The notes under the pieces are model-generated. The model was given only the letters and a program-made list of their open reading frames with translations, ran no database searches and had not been told where the DNA came from. From the NCBI GenBank assembly GCA_002395905.1, contig DGVK01000043.1, positions 1 to 57,845 of the forward strand: a DNA stretch of 57,845 bases. Reading direction: 5' to 3'. Both the position numbers and the translations under genes were made by a program. Source of the DNA: Verrucomicrobia bacterium UBA4286 (GTDB lineage: Bacteria; Verrucomicrobiota; Kiritimatiellia; RFP12; UBA1067). Positions within the stretch are counted from its first letter, which is position 1. Each line of letters opens with the position of its first letter. Shown here piece after piece: positions 15,892-23,233 of the stretch.

Positions 15892-16647
15892 TTACTTAGT
15901 GAACTTAAGGGTGAACGCACCCGTCACACCTTTTGTCCAGAATCCCTGCCCCGCAGGAATCGTGGCATCGGCGAGGTTGCCTGCGCCATCGCACCAGCCG
16001 GGAGCTGTCGTGCCATCGTCCTTGACAAGGTCGTATCCATCATTGAGGTAGTAGTATGTCCTGTAGCCTCCCGTAATAGGAATCTGAATCTGCGATGCAG
16101 TGTTACGGAACGCTTCATCGTCATCGTAGTCAACGCCAACAATATTCTCCGACGTCATCGAAGCCGTGTTAAGTGTTATTGTTACAGGGAACGTGTTAGC
16201 GCGAAGTGCAAACCCTTCAGGACAATCCACGGTCTTCTGGTTTTCCTCAGAAACGGCACCCGAAACAGTAGCCGACCCATCGGCGGGAACGCTCTTGAAC
16301 CAAGCTGCAACACCGGGCGTAAACTCGGCATCAACAAGGTTGCCTGCGCCATCGCACCAGCCAGGTGCTGTCGTGCCATCATCCTTTTCAAGATCATAGC
16401 CATCGTTAAGATAGTAGTAAGTCCTGTAGCCACCTGTAATCGGAATCTGAATTTGCGCGGCAGTTGTGCGGAACAATTCGTCATCGTCGTAATTGACGCC
16501 CTCAACGCCAGTTACAAGGCCGTTGATCTTCATTGACCCGTCAGTAACACCCTCGAACTGTGCGCCGATGATGAGGAACTTGCCCTGCTCCGCTTCTTTG
16601 GCTGTGTACCCGACAATAAACGAACCACCACATTGCGCCGTGTGCAT
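15892..16647 (-). pseudogene. Unit E gene 1: two-repeat secreted protein without signal peptide (silent cassette)
   Basis: The frame is open upstream into the recombinase region; an ATG at 16647 would give MHTAQCGGSFIVGYTAK, but it has no Shine-Dalgarno and no signal peptide. From IVGY (ATT at 16617) there are about 241 residues in two repeats with NYDDDE or DYDDDE, IQIPITGGYRTYYYLNDGYD, DDGTTAPGWCDGAGNL, ending TLKFTK. The core is GTC GGG TAC, one base different from the others. It lies directly after the recombinase gene on the same strand, so read-through transcription is possible, but export is not expected. Confidence 0.7.
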
Positions 16648-16705
16648 AGGCGCAAAGTAGGTTCTGTTGTGCCGCCGGGGTGCAGAGATGTGCAGAAGGG
16701 ATGGG

Positions 16706-18166
16706 CTACAATTCGGCGAGAATCCGGGCGCGGGCGGCCTTGAACTCCTCTTCCGTGATGAGGTTCCTGGCGAAGATGCGGTCGAGGCGGTGCAAGCGGG
16801 CGGCGATGCCGCCACGCTTGAGGGAAGAGGGAAGAGGTGAGAGGGAAGAGGAAGAATCCGCCGCCCCGTCAATCTTGTCAAAAACCTCAGTCCCGCTTTT
16901 CTCATCCCTCATTCCCCATCCCTCATCCCCTCTCTTCCCTTTTCCCTCTTCCCTCTTCCCTATTACGGGAATCGCGGCGACTGCGGAACGCAAGGCGTCG
17001 AGATTCTCGTGATAATAGTGCCGCGTCATTGTGGTCGAGCAATGCCCGACGATGCTCTGCACAACCGGGAGCGGGACGCCGGCGTTGGCCGAGAGCGAAA
17101 CGAATGTGTGCCGGAGCGAATGGAACGACGCGATGACGGTCTTGCGGCAACGCCCATCCATCTTGAACGACATCGTGATGTTGGCCGACTTGAATATCTT
17201 TCGCAACCCCGCATCCAACTGCCATTTGCGGAGCAAGTACAGTTCCGCTATGGCAGGGTTGACGAAAGATAGGGAAGAGGGAAGAGGTAAGGGGGAAGAG
17301 GAAGAATCCACTTCCCGGGAGGGAAGGGAAGTGAGCAATCCTTCCGCTTTATTCGTATCTTCCCCCTCATTCACATTCTTCTCTCTTCCCTCTTCCCTTT
17401 TTCCTCTTACCTCCACAAGCTCCGCAAAGAGCTGCGGATGAATCGGGATCGTCACCGGCTTGCCGTGTGCATGCCGCTTGGTCTTCTCTGGGATGACTTG
17501 GATGAGTTGCCGTTCGAGGTTCACGCACTCCCATTTCAGACGGCAGCAGTCGCCGAGACGCAGCCCGGTGTAGATGCCCGTCGCCAGAAGGAGTTTCCAT
17601 TCCTTGCCCTCCTTCGAAGCGGCGGAATAGAGCCGCTCCACTTCGTCAAGCGAGAGTTCCCGGCGGCTTACGCTGTCGTCGGCGCGTAGGCACACGTTCG
17701 CCCACGGGTCGTTGACGACGCCGGCCTTTTCCGCGAGCGTGCGGAATACCTCGCGAAGGACGCAGACATGGTTGTTGTAGGTTGTGGCGGAGTGGTTGCA
17801 CTTGAACTGCATGAGGTATTCCGCGACCGCCTCCTCCGTCACCTCCGCGAGGTGGCCGATTTCGACGTGGTACTTCTCCATCCACCGCGCGAACGCCATC
17901 CACACGGTGCGCTTCGAGTCGAGCGTCGATTTGGCGATGTCGCGTCGATTTGGCGACATCTCGTAGTGGTGCCACGCCTCGGCGAGCGGTAGCTTCTGCG
18001 CCCCCAGCCCCAGCGGGGCGAGAAAGCGGTTCAGAAACGCCTCCGCCTTTGTCTTGTCGGTAGTCCGCGCCGAGCGGCTGATCCGGTGCCCGTTTATCCC
18101 GATGCGGACGGTCCACCGTCCGCTCTTCTCCATCTGGAGGTTTCCTGTTCCCTTTTCTCGTGCCAT
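16706..18166 (-). CDS. Tyrosine recombinase (phage-type integrase) with in-frame insertions and SHOCT-like tail
   Basis: 486 residues; start 18166 with AAAGGAG upstream. N-terminal SAM-like DNA-binding part, then the catalytic domain with Arg in TGLRLGD, HSLRH, GHCSTTMTRHYYHE (second His and likely Tyr nucleophile). Two insertions of about 46 residues, each starting REEG and ending SSSSPLPLPSSL or SSSSLSPLPSSL, come from purine-rich repeat elements: one between the catalytic Arg and HxxR, one after the Tyr. The C-terminus RLHRLDRIFARNLITEEEF resembles a SHOCT domain. All catalytic residues are present, so it may be active. It sits next to the cassette array and could drive rearrangement there, or be an integrated-element relic. 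Confidence 0.88.
   Translation of the reverse strand: MAREKGTGNLQMEKSGRWTVRIGINGHRISRSARTTDKTKAEAFLNRFLAPLGLGAQKLPLAEAWHHYEMSPNRRDIAKSTLDSKRTVWMAFARWMEKYHVEIGHLAEVTEEAVAEYLMQFKCNHSATTYNNHVCVLREVFRTLAEKAGVVNDPWANVCLRADDSVSRRELSLDEVERLYSAASKEGKEWKLLLATGIYTGLRLGDCCRLKWECVNLERQLIQVIPEKTKRHAHGKPVTIPIHPQLFAELVEVRGKREEGREKNVNEGEDTNKAEGLLTSLPSREVDSSSSPLPLPSSLSFVNPAIAELYLLRKWQLDAGLRKIFKSANITMSFKMDGRCRKTVIASFHSLRHTFVSLSANAGVPLPVVQSIVGHCSTTMTRHYYHENLDALRSAVAAIPVIGKREEGKGKRGDEGWGMRDEKSGTEVFDKIDGAADSSSSLSPLPSSLKRGGIAARLHRLDRIFARNLITEEEFKAARARILAEL
16821..16961. repeat. Purine-rich inverted-repeat element inside the recombinase gene (copy 1)
   Basis: Starts AGGGAAGAGGGAAGAGG and ends CCCTCTTCCCTCTTCCC, so the ends are inverted repeats about 140 bp apart. 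It lies in frame after the catalytic Tyr region. Confidence 0.7.
17271..17412. repeat. Purine-rich inverted-repeat element inside the recombinase gene (copy 2)
   Basis: Starts AGGGAAGAGGGAAGAGG and ends CTTCCCTTTTTCCTCTTACC. Similar length to copy 1, same frame, inserted between the catalytic Arg and the HxxR motif. Confidence 0.7.
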
Positions 18167-18169
18167 ATG

Positions 18170-18201
18170 TTTGCTCCTTTCTTGGTTGAGAAAGGAGCAA
18201 A
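18170..18201 (-). promoter_or_regulatory. Perfect 12-bp inverted repeat covering the recombinase ribosome binding site
   Basis: TTTGCTCCTTTC, 8-base spacer TTGGTTGA, GAAAGGAGCAAA. In the mRNA the GGAG would be fully paired, which would block initiation. Arms of 12 with a spacer of 8 also fit a tyrosine-recombinase core site. Confidence 0.6.
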
Positions 18202-18202
18202 C

Positions 18203-18281
18203 AGGGAAGAGGGAAATGGGAAAAAGGAAGAGTTGGTATGGGTAGCTTCTTCCTCTTCCCTCTTACCTCTTCCCCCTTACC
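18203..18281. repeat. Purine-rich inverted-repeat element upstream of the recombinase
   Basis: GGGAAGAGGGAAATGGG at one end, CCTCTTCCCTCTTACCTC at the other; shorter relative of the two copies inside the gene. The 18167-18291 gap holds only this and the inverted repeat. Confidence 0.6.
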
Positions 18282-18283
18282 TC

Positions 18284-18304
18284 GCGCAGTGTCACGCACT
18301 GCGC
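18284..18304 (-). terminator. Hairpin at the end of the four-helix-bundle gene
   Basis: GCGCAGTG, five-base loop, CACTGCGC; an 8-bp perfect stem that includes the stop-codon region. No U-tract. Confidence 0.45.
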
Positions 18305-18645
18305 AGCTTCCGTATCATTGTAATCAGCATTCGGCTAATGCCGTCTATTGTCGATGCGGGGATTTCGGATTTGGGTATATATCCGAATCGCGAGGCGAGT
18401 TCCAGTTGGGTCTGCACCTCGAACAACGACCCTCTCGCTATCGAAAGGAACCGGGCGTATTCACTTCGAGAATCGCGTCCGTTGCCTTCTGCTATGTTTG
18501 ACGGTATCGACACCACTGCACGTCGCAATTGATCGCCAAGTGCGCGTTTTTCTTCCTGTGGGAAACTGCGAACCAAGGCATATACGCACTCGCACAGTTC
18601 CATCGCCTGTTTCCATACTTCCAAATCTCTGTAATCGCAAACCAT
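18292..18645 (-). CDS. Four-helix-bundle protein (S23 / Avd-like family)
   Basis: 117 residues starting MVCDYRDLEVWKQAMELCE, with GGAGGAG before ATG 18645. The pattern DLEVWKQAM...FP..EKRALGDQLRRAVVSIPSNIAEGNGR, then a Ser/Arg-rich loop and FLSIARGSLFEVQTQL, is the S23 / IVP four-helix-bundle family first seen in 23S rRNA intervening sequences; Avd of diversity-generating retroelements has the same fold. No reverse transcriptase is in this window, so that link cannot be made here. Conserved basic residues suggest nucleic-acid binding. It follows a purine-rich repeat that separates it from the dipeptidase remnant. Confidence 0.88.
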   Translation of the reverse strand: MVCDYRDLEVWKQAMELCECVYALVRSFPQEEKRALGDQLRRAVVSIPSNIAEGNGRDSRSEYARFLSIARGSLFEVQTQLELASRFGYIPKSEIPASTIDGISRMLITMIRKLRSA

Positions 18646-18646
18646 A

Positions 18647-18838
18647 TCATCTCCTCCCTCTTCCCTTTTCCCTCTTCCCTTTTCCCTCTTCTCTCGCCGG
18701 GAAGTCGAAATACGTGTCGGGATACGGCTCGTCCGCCAGCGTGAAGTGCCACCACTCCTCGGCGAGCGGCTTGTGGAGAATCCATATCGCCATGAACAAG
18801 GCCGCAAAGCCTGTTATCGAAAGTATCAGCCCGATCAT
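18647..18838 (-). pseudogene. Transmembrane segment fused to the C-terminal tail of a VanX-type dipeptidase
   Basis: 63 residues. MIGLILSITGFAALFMAIWIL is a transmembrane helix; then EEWWHFTLADEPYPDTYFDF, the C-terminal signature of D-Ala-D-Ala dipeptidases (VanX/DdpX), with Glu and His of EWWH. The rest of the enzyme (SxHxxGxAxD) is missing, and the last residues (REEGKGKREKGRG) come from a purine-rich repeat. I read it as a gene fragment joined to a membrane segment; without the other zinc ligands it cannot be active. Confidence 0.6.
18655..18695. repeat. Purine-rich GGGAAGAGG repeat at the dipeptidase fragment end
   Basis: Runs of CCCTTTTCCCTCTTCC; same family as the elements at 16.8-18.3 kb. 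It probably caused the frayed C-terminus of the VanX-like fragment. Confidence 0.6.
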
Positions 18839-18843
18839 GGTTT

Positions 18844-18984
18844 TTATATCGCCTCCACCATCTTCACCAGCTCGGCGCGGATGCGCTCGGCCTCTTCCGT
18901 TTCGTTTTCGTTGTGTACGACGGCATACGCCAGCAAGCCCTCCAGCTTCTGGATTTCGTCATACTGCCGCGCCCGTTGCTCCAT
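18844..18984 (-). CDS. Small charged helical protein
   Basis: 46 residues: MEQRARQYDEIQKLEGLLAY and on to a C-terminal helix with ERIRAELVKMVEAI, stop TAA. Highly charged, likely a short coiled coil. It begins 15 bases after the nitroreductase stop and ends five bases before the next ATG, with AGGA just upstream, so it looks translated in the same transcript. No family recognised. Confidence 0.45.
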   Translation of the reverse strand: MEQRARQYDEIQKLEGLLAYAVVHNENETEEAERIRAELVKMVEAI

Positions 18985-18999
18985 GTTCCTGCGTGTCCC

Positions 19000-19602
19000 T
19001 CAGAATTTCTCCTTGTGAACCTTCTCGGGTTTCCATTTGTCCTTCGGCTTCGCAGACGGATCGGCGGGGAAGCCTACGGGAACAACACAGAGCGGAACGT
19101 ATCTTTCGGGAATAGAGAGGATGCTCCTCACGGCTGCTATGCGATCTTCGTGTGGATACGCAGCCGTCCAGACCGCGCCCAGTCCCTGCGCGGTCGCGGC
19201 GAGAAGCAGATTCTCCGTTGCGGCGGAGCAGTCGAGCATCCACCACTTGTTGGGTTCGCCATTGGTCTCCTGCACCGTGTCGCCGCAGACGACAATCGCG
19301 ACTTGTGCCTGCGCGATCATGCCGCCGAAGCGATTTGCGCCAGCGAGTTTCGCCAGCGTCGCCTTGTCACGCACGACAATGAACTCCCACGGCTGGAGGT
19401 TGACCGCCGTAGGCGCGGACATCGCCGCGCGCAGCAGTGTTTCGACCATCTCATCCGTCACCTCGCGCGAGGCATCGTATCTCCGCACCGATGTCCGGGC
19501 GGCAATCACCGAAAGCGCATCATTCGCGGCCTCGTCCTTCTTGCAGCCGTCAAGCATCACCGCGCCAGCCATCACCAACGCTCCTATCAACAATCGCTTC
19601 AT
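19000..19602 (-). CDS. Nitroreductase-family lipoprotein
   Basis: 200 residues from MKRLLIGALVMAGAVMLDGC; the LDGC lipobox predicts a lipid-anchored, exported protein, which is unusual because nitroreductases are mostly cytoplasmic. Family motifs: RTSVRRYDASREV, APTAVNLQPWEFIVV (FMN and dimer region), CSAATENLLLAATAQGLGAVW and VPVGFPADPSAKP. FMN-dependent reduction of a quinone-like or nitro substrate is likely; the substrate is unknown. The start is chosen at the signal peptide; in-frame codons upstream belong to another frame of a nitroreductase remnant. Confidence 0.85.
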   Translation of the reverse strand: MKRLLIGALVMAGAVMLDGCKKDEAANDALSVIAARTSVRRYDASREVTDEMVETLLRAAMSAPTAVNLQPWEFIVVRDKATLAKLAGANRFGGMIAQAQVAIVVCGDTVQETNGEPNKWWMLDCSAATENLLLAATAQGLGAVWTAAYPHEDRIAAVRSILSIPERYVPLCVVPVGFPADPSAKPKDKWKPEKVHKEKF

Positions 19603-19612
19603 GGTTCTTCTA

Positions 19613-19696
19613 TTAGATGGTCGCCACGAGTTCGACGGGTTTCGCCGCCAGTTTGCGGCACGAATAGCGTTTCCTCGCCAGTTCATTGAATGACAT
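19613..19696 (-). pseudogene. N-terminal remnant of a second nitroreductase
   Basis: 27 codons with a strong ribosome binding site (AAGGAGAAGAAC): MSFNELARKRYSCRKLAAKP then VELVATI and TAA. This is the usual opening of cytoplasmic nitroreductases (xELxxxRxSxRxF...PV). It ends 10 bases before the lipoprotein start. Either a truncated gene or a short leader peptide coupled to the next gene. Confidence 0.6.
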
Positions 19697-19850
19697 TGTT
19701 CTTCTCCTTGTTTAGTTGTTTATTGAAACTGCTGTGGCGTTTGTTTTAGATACTCATAATTCTGTTAATCATGTGTCTTAAAACTACTCGTAGTCTGCCT
19801 CCGTCCTCTTCTCGATCTCACGCTCGACCCGCGCCATGTTGTCGGTGCTG

Positions 19851-21368
19851 TCAAATATGATTTTTGTCCTTTCTTATATGTTCACTTGCCGACAGTGCGG
19901 CACGGCCTTTGTCCGTCAGCCGGTACTTCTGAAACCTAGAATGCTTAACTTCCGGCTTGGTCTGCTCAATAAGACCGGCCCTTAGTGTCGGACGAATATA
20001 TCCCTCACGGAAATAATTTCGGTCACGGATATGCAGTGCCTCCAGCAGTTCAGCCGTACCAAGCTCCGAGTTCTTGAGAGCCTGCAGAAGCCTTTTCTGC
20101 TTTTCGTCAACTGGCAGGGTGACTGGTGGGGTAACTGGTGGGGTGACTGGTGGGGTATCATGGTGGGTCGCGAGTGATTGCGACTCGCTCTTCGGCATCC
20201 CGTATGACGAGTTGTCGACGGCTGCGACGAGCTGCCCGTCTGTAAATCCATAGAGAAGATTCGGCAGCGTAACGCGAAAGTAGTCGCTCTCGGATTCAAG
20301 AATCGGTATCCGTTTCCCGAGGTTGACTGACAATTTCTCGTAGTCCTCGTAGAGCTTCTTGAACCCGCTGCCCTTGCGCTCCATGAGATCGAGCCGTTCA
20401 AACATATCCGCAAGGCACTTATTGCGGCGACGCGACGGAATCCGACGAATGTTCGGATAGTCCTGAACCTTGCGGTCGCCCGGCATGCCGCCTGGGGACG
20501 TGATTTCCATTCGGTCGTCGAAGATATCAACATGGACTTCACTGCCTGTATCAAGGTAGTCGCGGTGAACGAGTCCGTTGATGAGCATCTCCTGAACCGA
20601 GCGTTCGGGATACTCGCGGAAGTTCACACGGTCTGTCGGTCGTTTGTGCCACGCTCGACGGGAGTGAAGGCGAACAAAGTCCTCGGCGTATTTTAACAGT
20701 TGGAGAAGCCCTCCGCTGTACTCCTGATCGTCGGCGGCATCCATTACGCCCGCAGTCATGTCGAGCCCGTTCCAGCGCGTGCAGAACACGCGAGAATGGC
20801 GTATCGGCGATTCGTCAGCCAGCAGTGCACCGGTATTTGTCATCACGCCCGTCTCCGTGACGAGTCCGAATGATAGAAAATCCACCTTGTTCATCTTTGC
20901 ACCGTTCACCTTTTGATAGAGGTTCTTGAGCGCAATGAAGGTAAAGTCGGTCGCCCGGTATCCCCCGAAGCACGAGACGCAGTCCCATTCCCGTCCGGAT
21001 CGCTCCATCAGGAACTGCGTCAATGCCGGCCCTGTCAGCAGCATTTTGACTGATCCCGTCCGATAGTAGAAGCGCCCCTGATAGCTGACGGGAAAGGCGC
21101 TTGCCGCAACCTTAATACGTATAACGTCCTTGCCTTGCTTTTTCAGCAAAGCGACATCGGCCACAATGCCCATTGTGTTGCGTATGGAGTTGGGGATATC
21201 CTCCATCAGCTTGTTGGGGTTCCTGACGCCGACGGGCTTCTTTGACTCGTCCTCGATGCCGACGTACAGCGTCCCGCCTATCGCGTTCGCGTATCCGCAG
21301 ATCCACTCAAGGTACTTCTCGTGCCAGGACTCCTTGTACTCGACAGTCTGGTTCTCTTCTCGTTTCAT
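19851..21368 (-). CDS. AlbA_2 (Schlafen-type) regulator with C-terminal winged helix
   Basis: 505 residues from MKREENQTVEYKESWHEKYL, preceded by GGAGA; a TTG 18 bases earlier overlaps the promoter. N-terminal AlbA_2 domain (EYKESW, ANAIGGTLYVGIED, RTGS), then the RecG-like conserved region (PERSVQEMLINGLVHRDY, EITSPGGMPG, DMFERLDLMERKGSG) and a C-terminal winged helix after a linker with three TPPV repeats. Members are DNA- or RNA-binding regulators, often linked to defence islands. It lies alone between remnants and a small ORF, with its own promoter. Confidence 0.87.
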   Translation of the reverse strand: MKREENQTVEYKESWHEKYLEWICGYANAIGGTLYVGIEDESKKPVGVRNPNKLMEDIPNSIRNTMGIVADVALLKKQGKDVIRIKVAASAFPVSYQGRFYYRTGSVKMLLTGPALTQFLMERSGREWDCVSCFGGYRATDFTFIALKNLYQKVNGAKMNKVDFLSFGLVTETGVMTNTGALLADESPIRHSRVFCTRWNGLDMTAGVMDAADDQEYSGGLLQLLKYAEDFVRLHSRRAWHKRPTDRVNFREYPERSVQEMLINGLVHRDYLDTGSEVHVDIFDDRMEITSPGGMPGDRKVQDYPNIRRIPSRRRNKCLADMFERLDLMERKGSGFKKLYEDYEKLSVNLGKRIPILESESDYFRVTLPNLLYGFTDGQLVAAVDNSSYGMPKSESQSLATHHDTPPVTPPVTPPVTLPVDEKQKRLLQALKNSELGTAELLEALHIRDRNYFREGYIRPTLRAGLIEQTKPEVKHSRFQKYRLTDKGRAALSASEHIRKDKNHI

Positions 21369-21386
21369 TTCTCCATCTCTGCTCAA

Positions 21387-21392
21387 ATTATA
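21387..21392 (-). promoter_or_regulatory. Extended -10 box for the AlbA_2 gene
   Basis: TGGTATAAT on the minus strand, 18 bases before ATG 21368. The -35 is not clear. Predicted leader about 12 bases, containing GGAGA. Confidence 0.6.
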
Positions 21393-21612
21393 CCACGCGG
21401 CACTCGCCCATCGCCATCTCCATCAACTTCGACGGCTCCAATATCCACTTGGGCTGACGGCTATTCGGCAACGGCGCCTTCTTCCCCGCCTTTGCATTCT
21501 GCTGCTTCTGCATCGCGTAACCGCCCCTTGCGGGGGTTCGCGACCCTTGGGGAAGCGAACACGCCGAGCGAAGCGAGTGCCGAGCCAGTCGTCTGGTCTT
21601 CACAAGTCCCAT
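21388..21612 (-). CDS. Small unknown ORF
   Basis: 74 codons from ATG 21612; the second half from an internal ATG (21513) reads MQKQQNAKAGKKAPLP then WILEPSKLMEMAMGECRVV. A CCCC-TTGC-GGGG hairpin (21524-21535) lies inside. It has no strong ribosome site and no recognised family; its end overlaps the promoter of the next gene. It may be a fragment of a repeated element. Confidence 0.25.
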   Translation of the reverse strand: MGLVKTRRLARHSLRSACSLPQGSRTPARGGYAMQKQQNAKAGKKAPLPNSRQPKWILEPSKLMEMAMGECRVV

Positions 21613-21655
21613 AATATTATTGCGCACTCCTCTTGCATATTCCGCCCGGGGCGTT

Positions 21656-23233
21656 TCACTTGGAATCTTCCGCGGGCGGCTGGTCCAAAGGCGTGAGGAC
21701 AGGGTCGGAATATGGCGCGGACGCGTCCACCACAGCAAACGATATGTAGCTCGGCGCACCATGCGCAGTGGCTCGGCCTTTGCCGAACACCGCCACGTCG
21801 ACGCGGTTCGTCGGCGACATTTTGCTCTTGTCGAGCGTTATGAGCGCGGTCTCGTGCGAAAGTCTCTCCACCCTCGCCGCGCCAAGGTCGTCGTGCACCA
21901 CCGCGAAGGCGAAGTCGTCCGATCCCTTCGCCGTCACCGTGAAGGAACGCTCGGTCTCGCCGGCACGCAGCACATAGGCCCACGCGAACGCCGTCGCATA
22001 CGTAAGCTCTGGCCACACGGGCGGCTCCGCCACGGGGCGCGGTTTCACCGCGATGACCGCAAGCGGCGGAATCTCCTCGGGGCGAAGCGTCGCCGCCAGC
22101 GCCTTTAGCCGGTTCAGGTCGAGTCCGTTCGGCGGCAGCGCCGTGGGGTGCGCCCTGGCGGTAAGATAGCACACCTCGTTCGTGACGCCGACAAGCGACT
22201 TTCTTATAAGTGTCTGTATCGTCGGCGCGAGCAGACCTTTCTTCACCGCCTCCTGCTTGGTTTCGACCTTGAGCGAGCGGCTTGCTTCAAGCGCAGCCCT
22301 CAGATAGTAGAGGTCGCTCCAGCTGCGCCCGGCCGTCACAAGCCAGTATGGCGTTACGGACGCGAACACGTCGCCGTTTGTCCCGACAGGCGAGGTGTCG
22401 GCATTGGCGGGGAACACCCACGTCTGGTTCGAAAGCCAGAGCCTCGCCATCGTCTTGAGCCGGAATGCGTCGCTCGTCACCATCGAGCGCGGGAGCGACC
22501 GCCAGAACGCGTCGCCGACCCGCGCGCGCGAGCAGTTGCCGAAAACGGGGTAGGGGAAGATTATATTCGGAAAGTCGAGATCTGCGCCGCGCTCGCGCCC
22601 CTCGCGGTCGAGCGTCACATTGGTAAGACCCGGGTAGGACGCCAGAAACGCATCGAGCGATTCGCGTCCGTTCGGCGAATGGAAATGGTCCCGGTTCATG
22701 TAGAGGTCGCCGATGTTCCCGCCAGTGCCTTCCTTCGCCAGCTTGAGCTTTGCGACAAAGCAGCCGAAGTCGAAGTCCCAGCCGAAGTTCTGCGCCCCGA
22801 GAGCTATCGACCGCCCGAAAACGCCTGTCGCGTCAACGCTTGCGAGCGGACCTGATATCATCGGCCGCGTGCGCATCTCGCGCGCATACTCCACGAGCTC
22901 CCTGAAGCGCCGCTCGCCCGATATCCGCTTGAGATCGGTATCGTTCGCTATCACGCCCGGTTCGCGGAAGCCGAGGTCTATCGCCTTCTCGAGTTCGTCG
23001 AGGCTCTCGCCGGGGCGCTTCATGTACGCGAGAGAGCAGGCGAGGTTGTAGTGCCACGTGGGATCGTCGGGCAGGAGCTTCACCCCCTTGCGGCAGGTCT
23101 CTATCATCGTTTCCGTATCACCTTCGCGGGCGGCCACGACGAACTGCTGGCGCAGCCTGTCGTGGACAGGCTGGCGCGCCGGGTAGTCCCAGATCGACAA
23201 CACCGCCAGAACTATGCAGACCGCCGCGTTCAT
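21656..23233 (-). CDS. Exported TPR-containing protein of unknown function
   Basis: 525 residues. A hydrophobic N-terminus (AAVCIVLAVLSIWDY) serves as signal or anchor. TPR-like helices at about 25-90 (LRQQFVVAAREGDTETMIE, DPTWHYNLACSLAYMKRPGE, LDELEKAIDLGFRE), then a large mostly beta/alpha region with no family I recognise (SIALGAQNFGWDFDFGCFVA, WRSLPRSMVTSDAFRLKTMA) and a C-terminal beta domain (SFTVTAKGSDDFAFAVVHDD). It overlaps the upstream GYF-domain gene by four bases, so it is the last gene of the 30.6-21.7 kb operon. Role unknown. Confidence 0.8.
   Translation of the reverse strand: MNAAVCIVLAVLSIWDYPARQPVHDRLRQQFVVAAREGDTETMIETCRKGVKLLPDDPTWHYNLACSLAYMKRPGESLDELEKAIDLGFREPGVIANDTDLKRISGERRFRELVEYAREMRTRPMISGPLASVDATGVFGRSIALGAQNFGWDFDFGCFVAKLKLAKEGTGGNIGDLYMNRDHFHSPNGRESLDAFLASYPGLTNVTLDREGRERGADLDFPNIIFPYPVFGNCSRARVGDAFWRSLPRSMVTSDAFRLKTMARLWLSNQTWVFPANADTSPVGTNGDVFASVTPYWLVTAGRSWSDLYYLRAALEASRSLKVETKQEAVKKGLLAPTIQTLIRKSLVGVTNEVCYLTARAHPTALPPNGLDLNRLKALAATLRPEEIPPLAVIAVKPRPVAEPPVWPELTYATAFAWAYVLRAGETERSFTVTAKGSDDFAFAVVHDDLGAARVERLSHETALITLDKSKMSPTNRVDVAVFGKGRATAHGAPSYISFAVVDASAPYSDPVLTPLDQPPAEDSK

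Noticed and set aside
16648..16905. N-terminal extension of unit E gene 1 into the recombinase gene
   Set aside because: It overlaps the recombinase coding region on the same strand in another frame and reads low-complexity repeat sequence.
19784..19837. 17-codon ORF (MARVEREIEKRTEADYE)
   Set aside because: Too short to support, no ribosome site, and its frame overlaps the end of the AlbA_2 gene; possibly a leftover tail of a lost gene.
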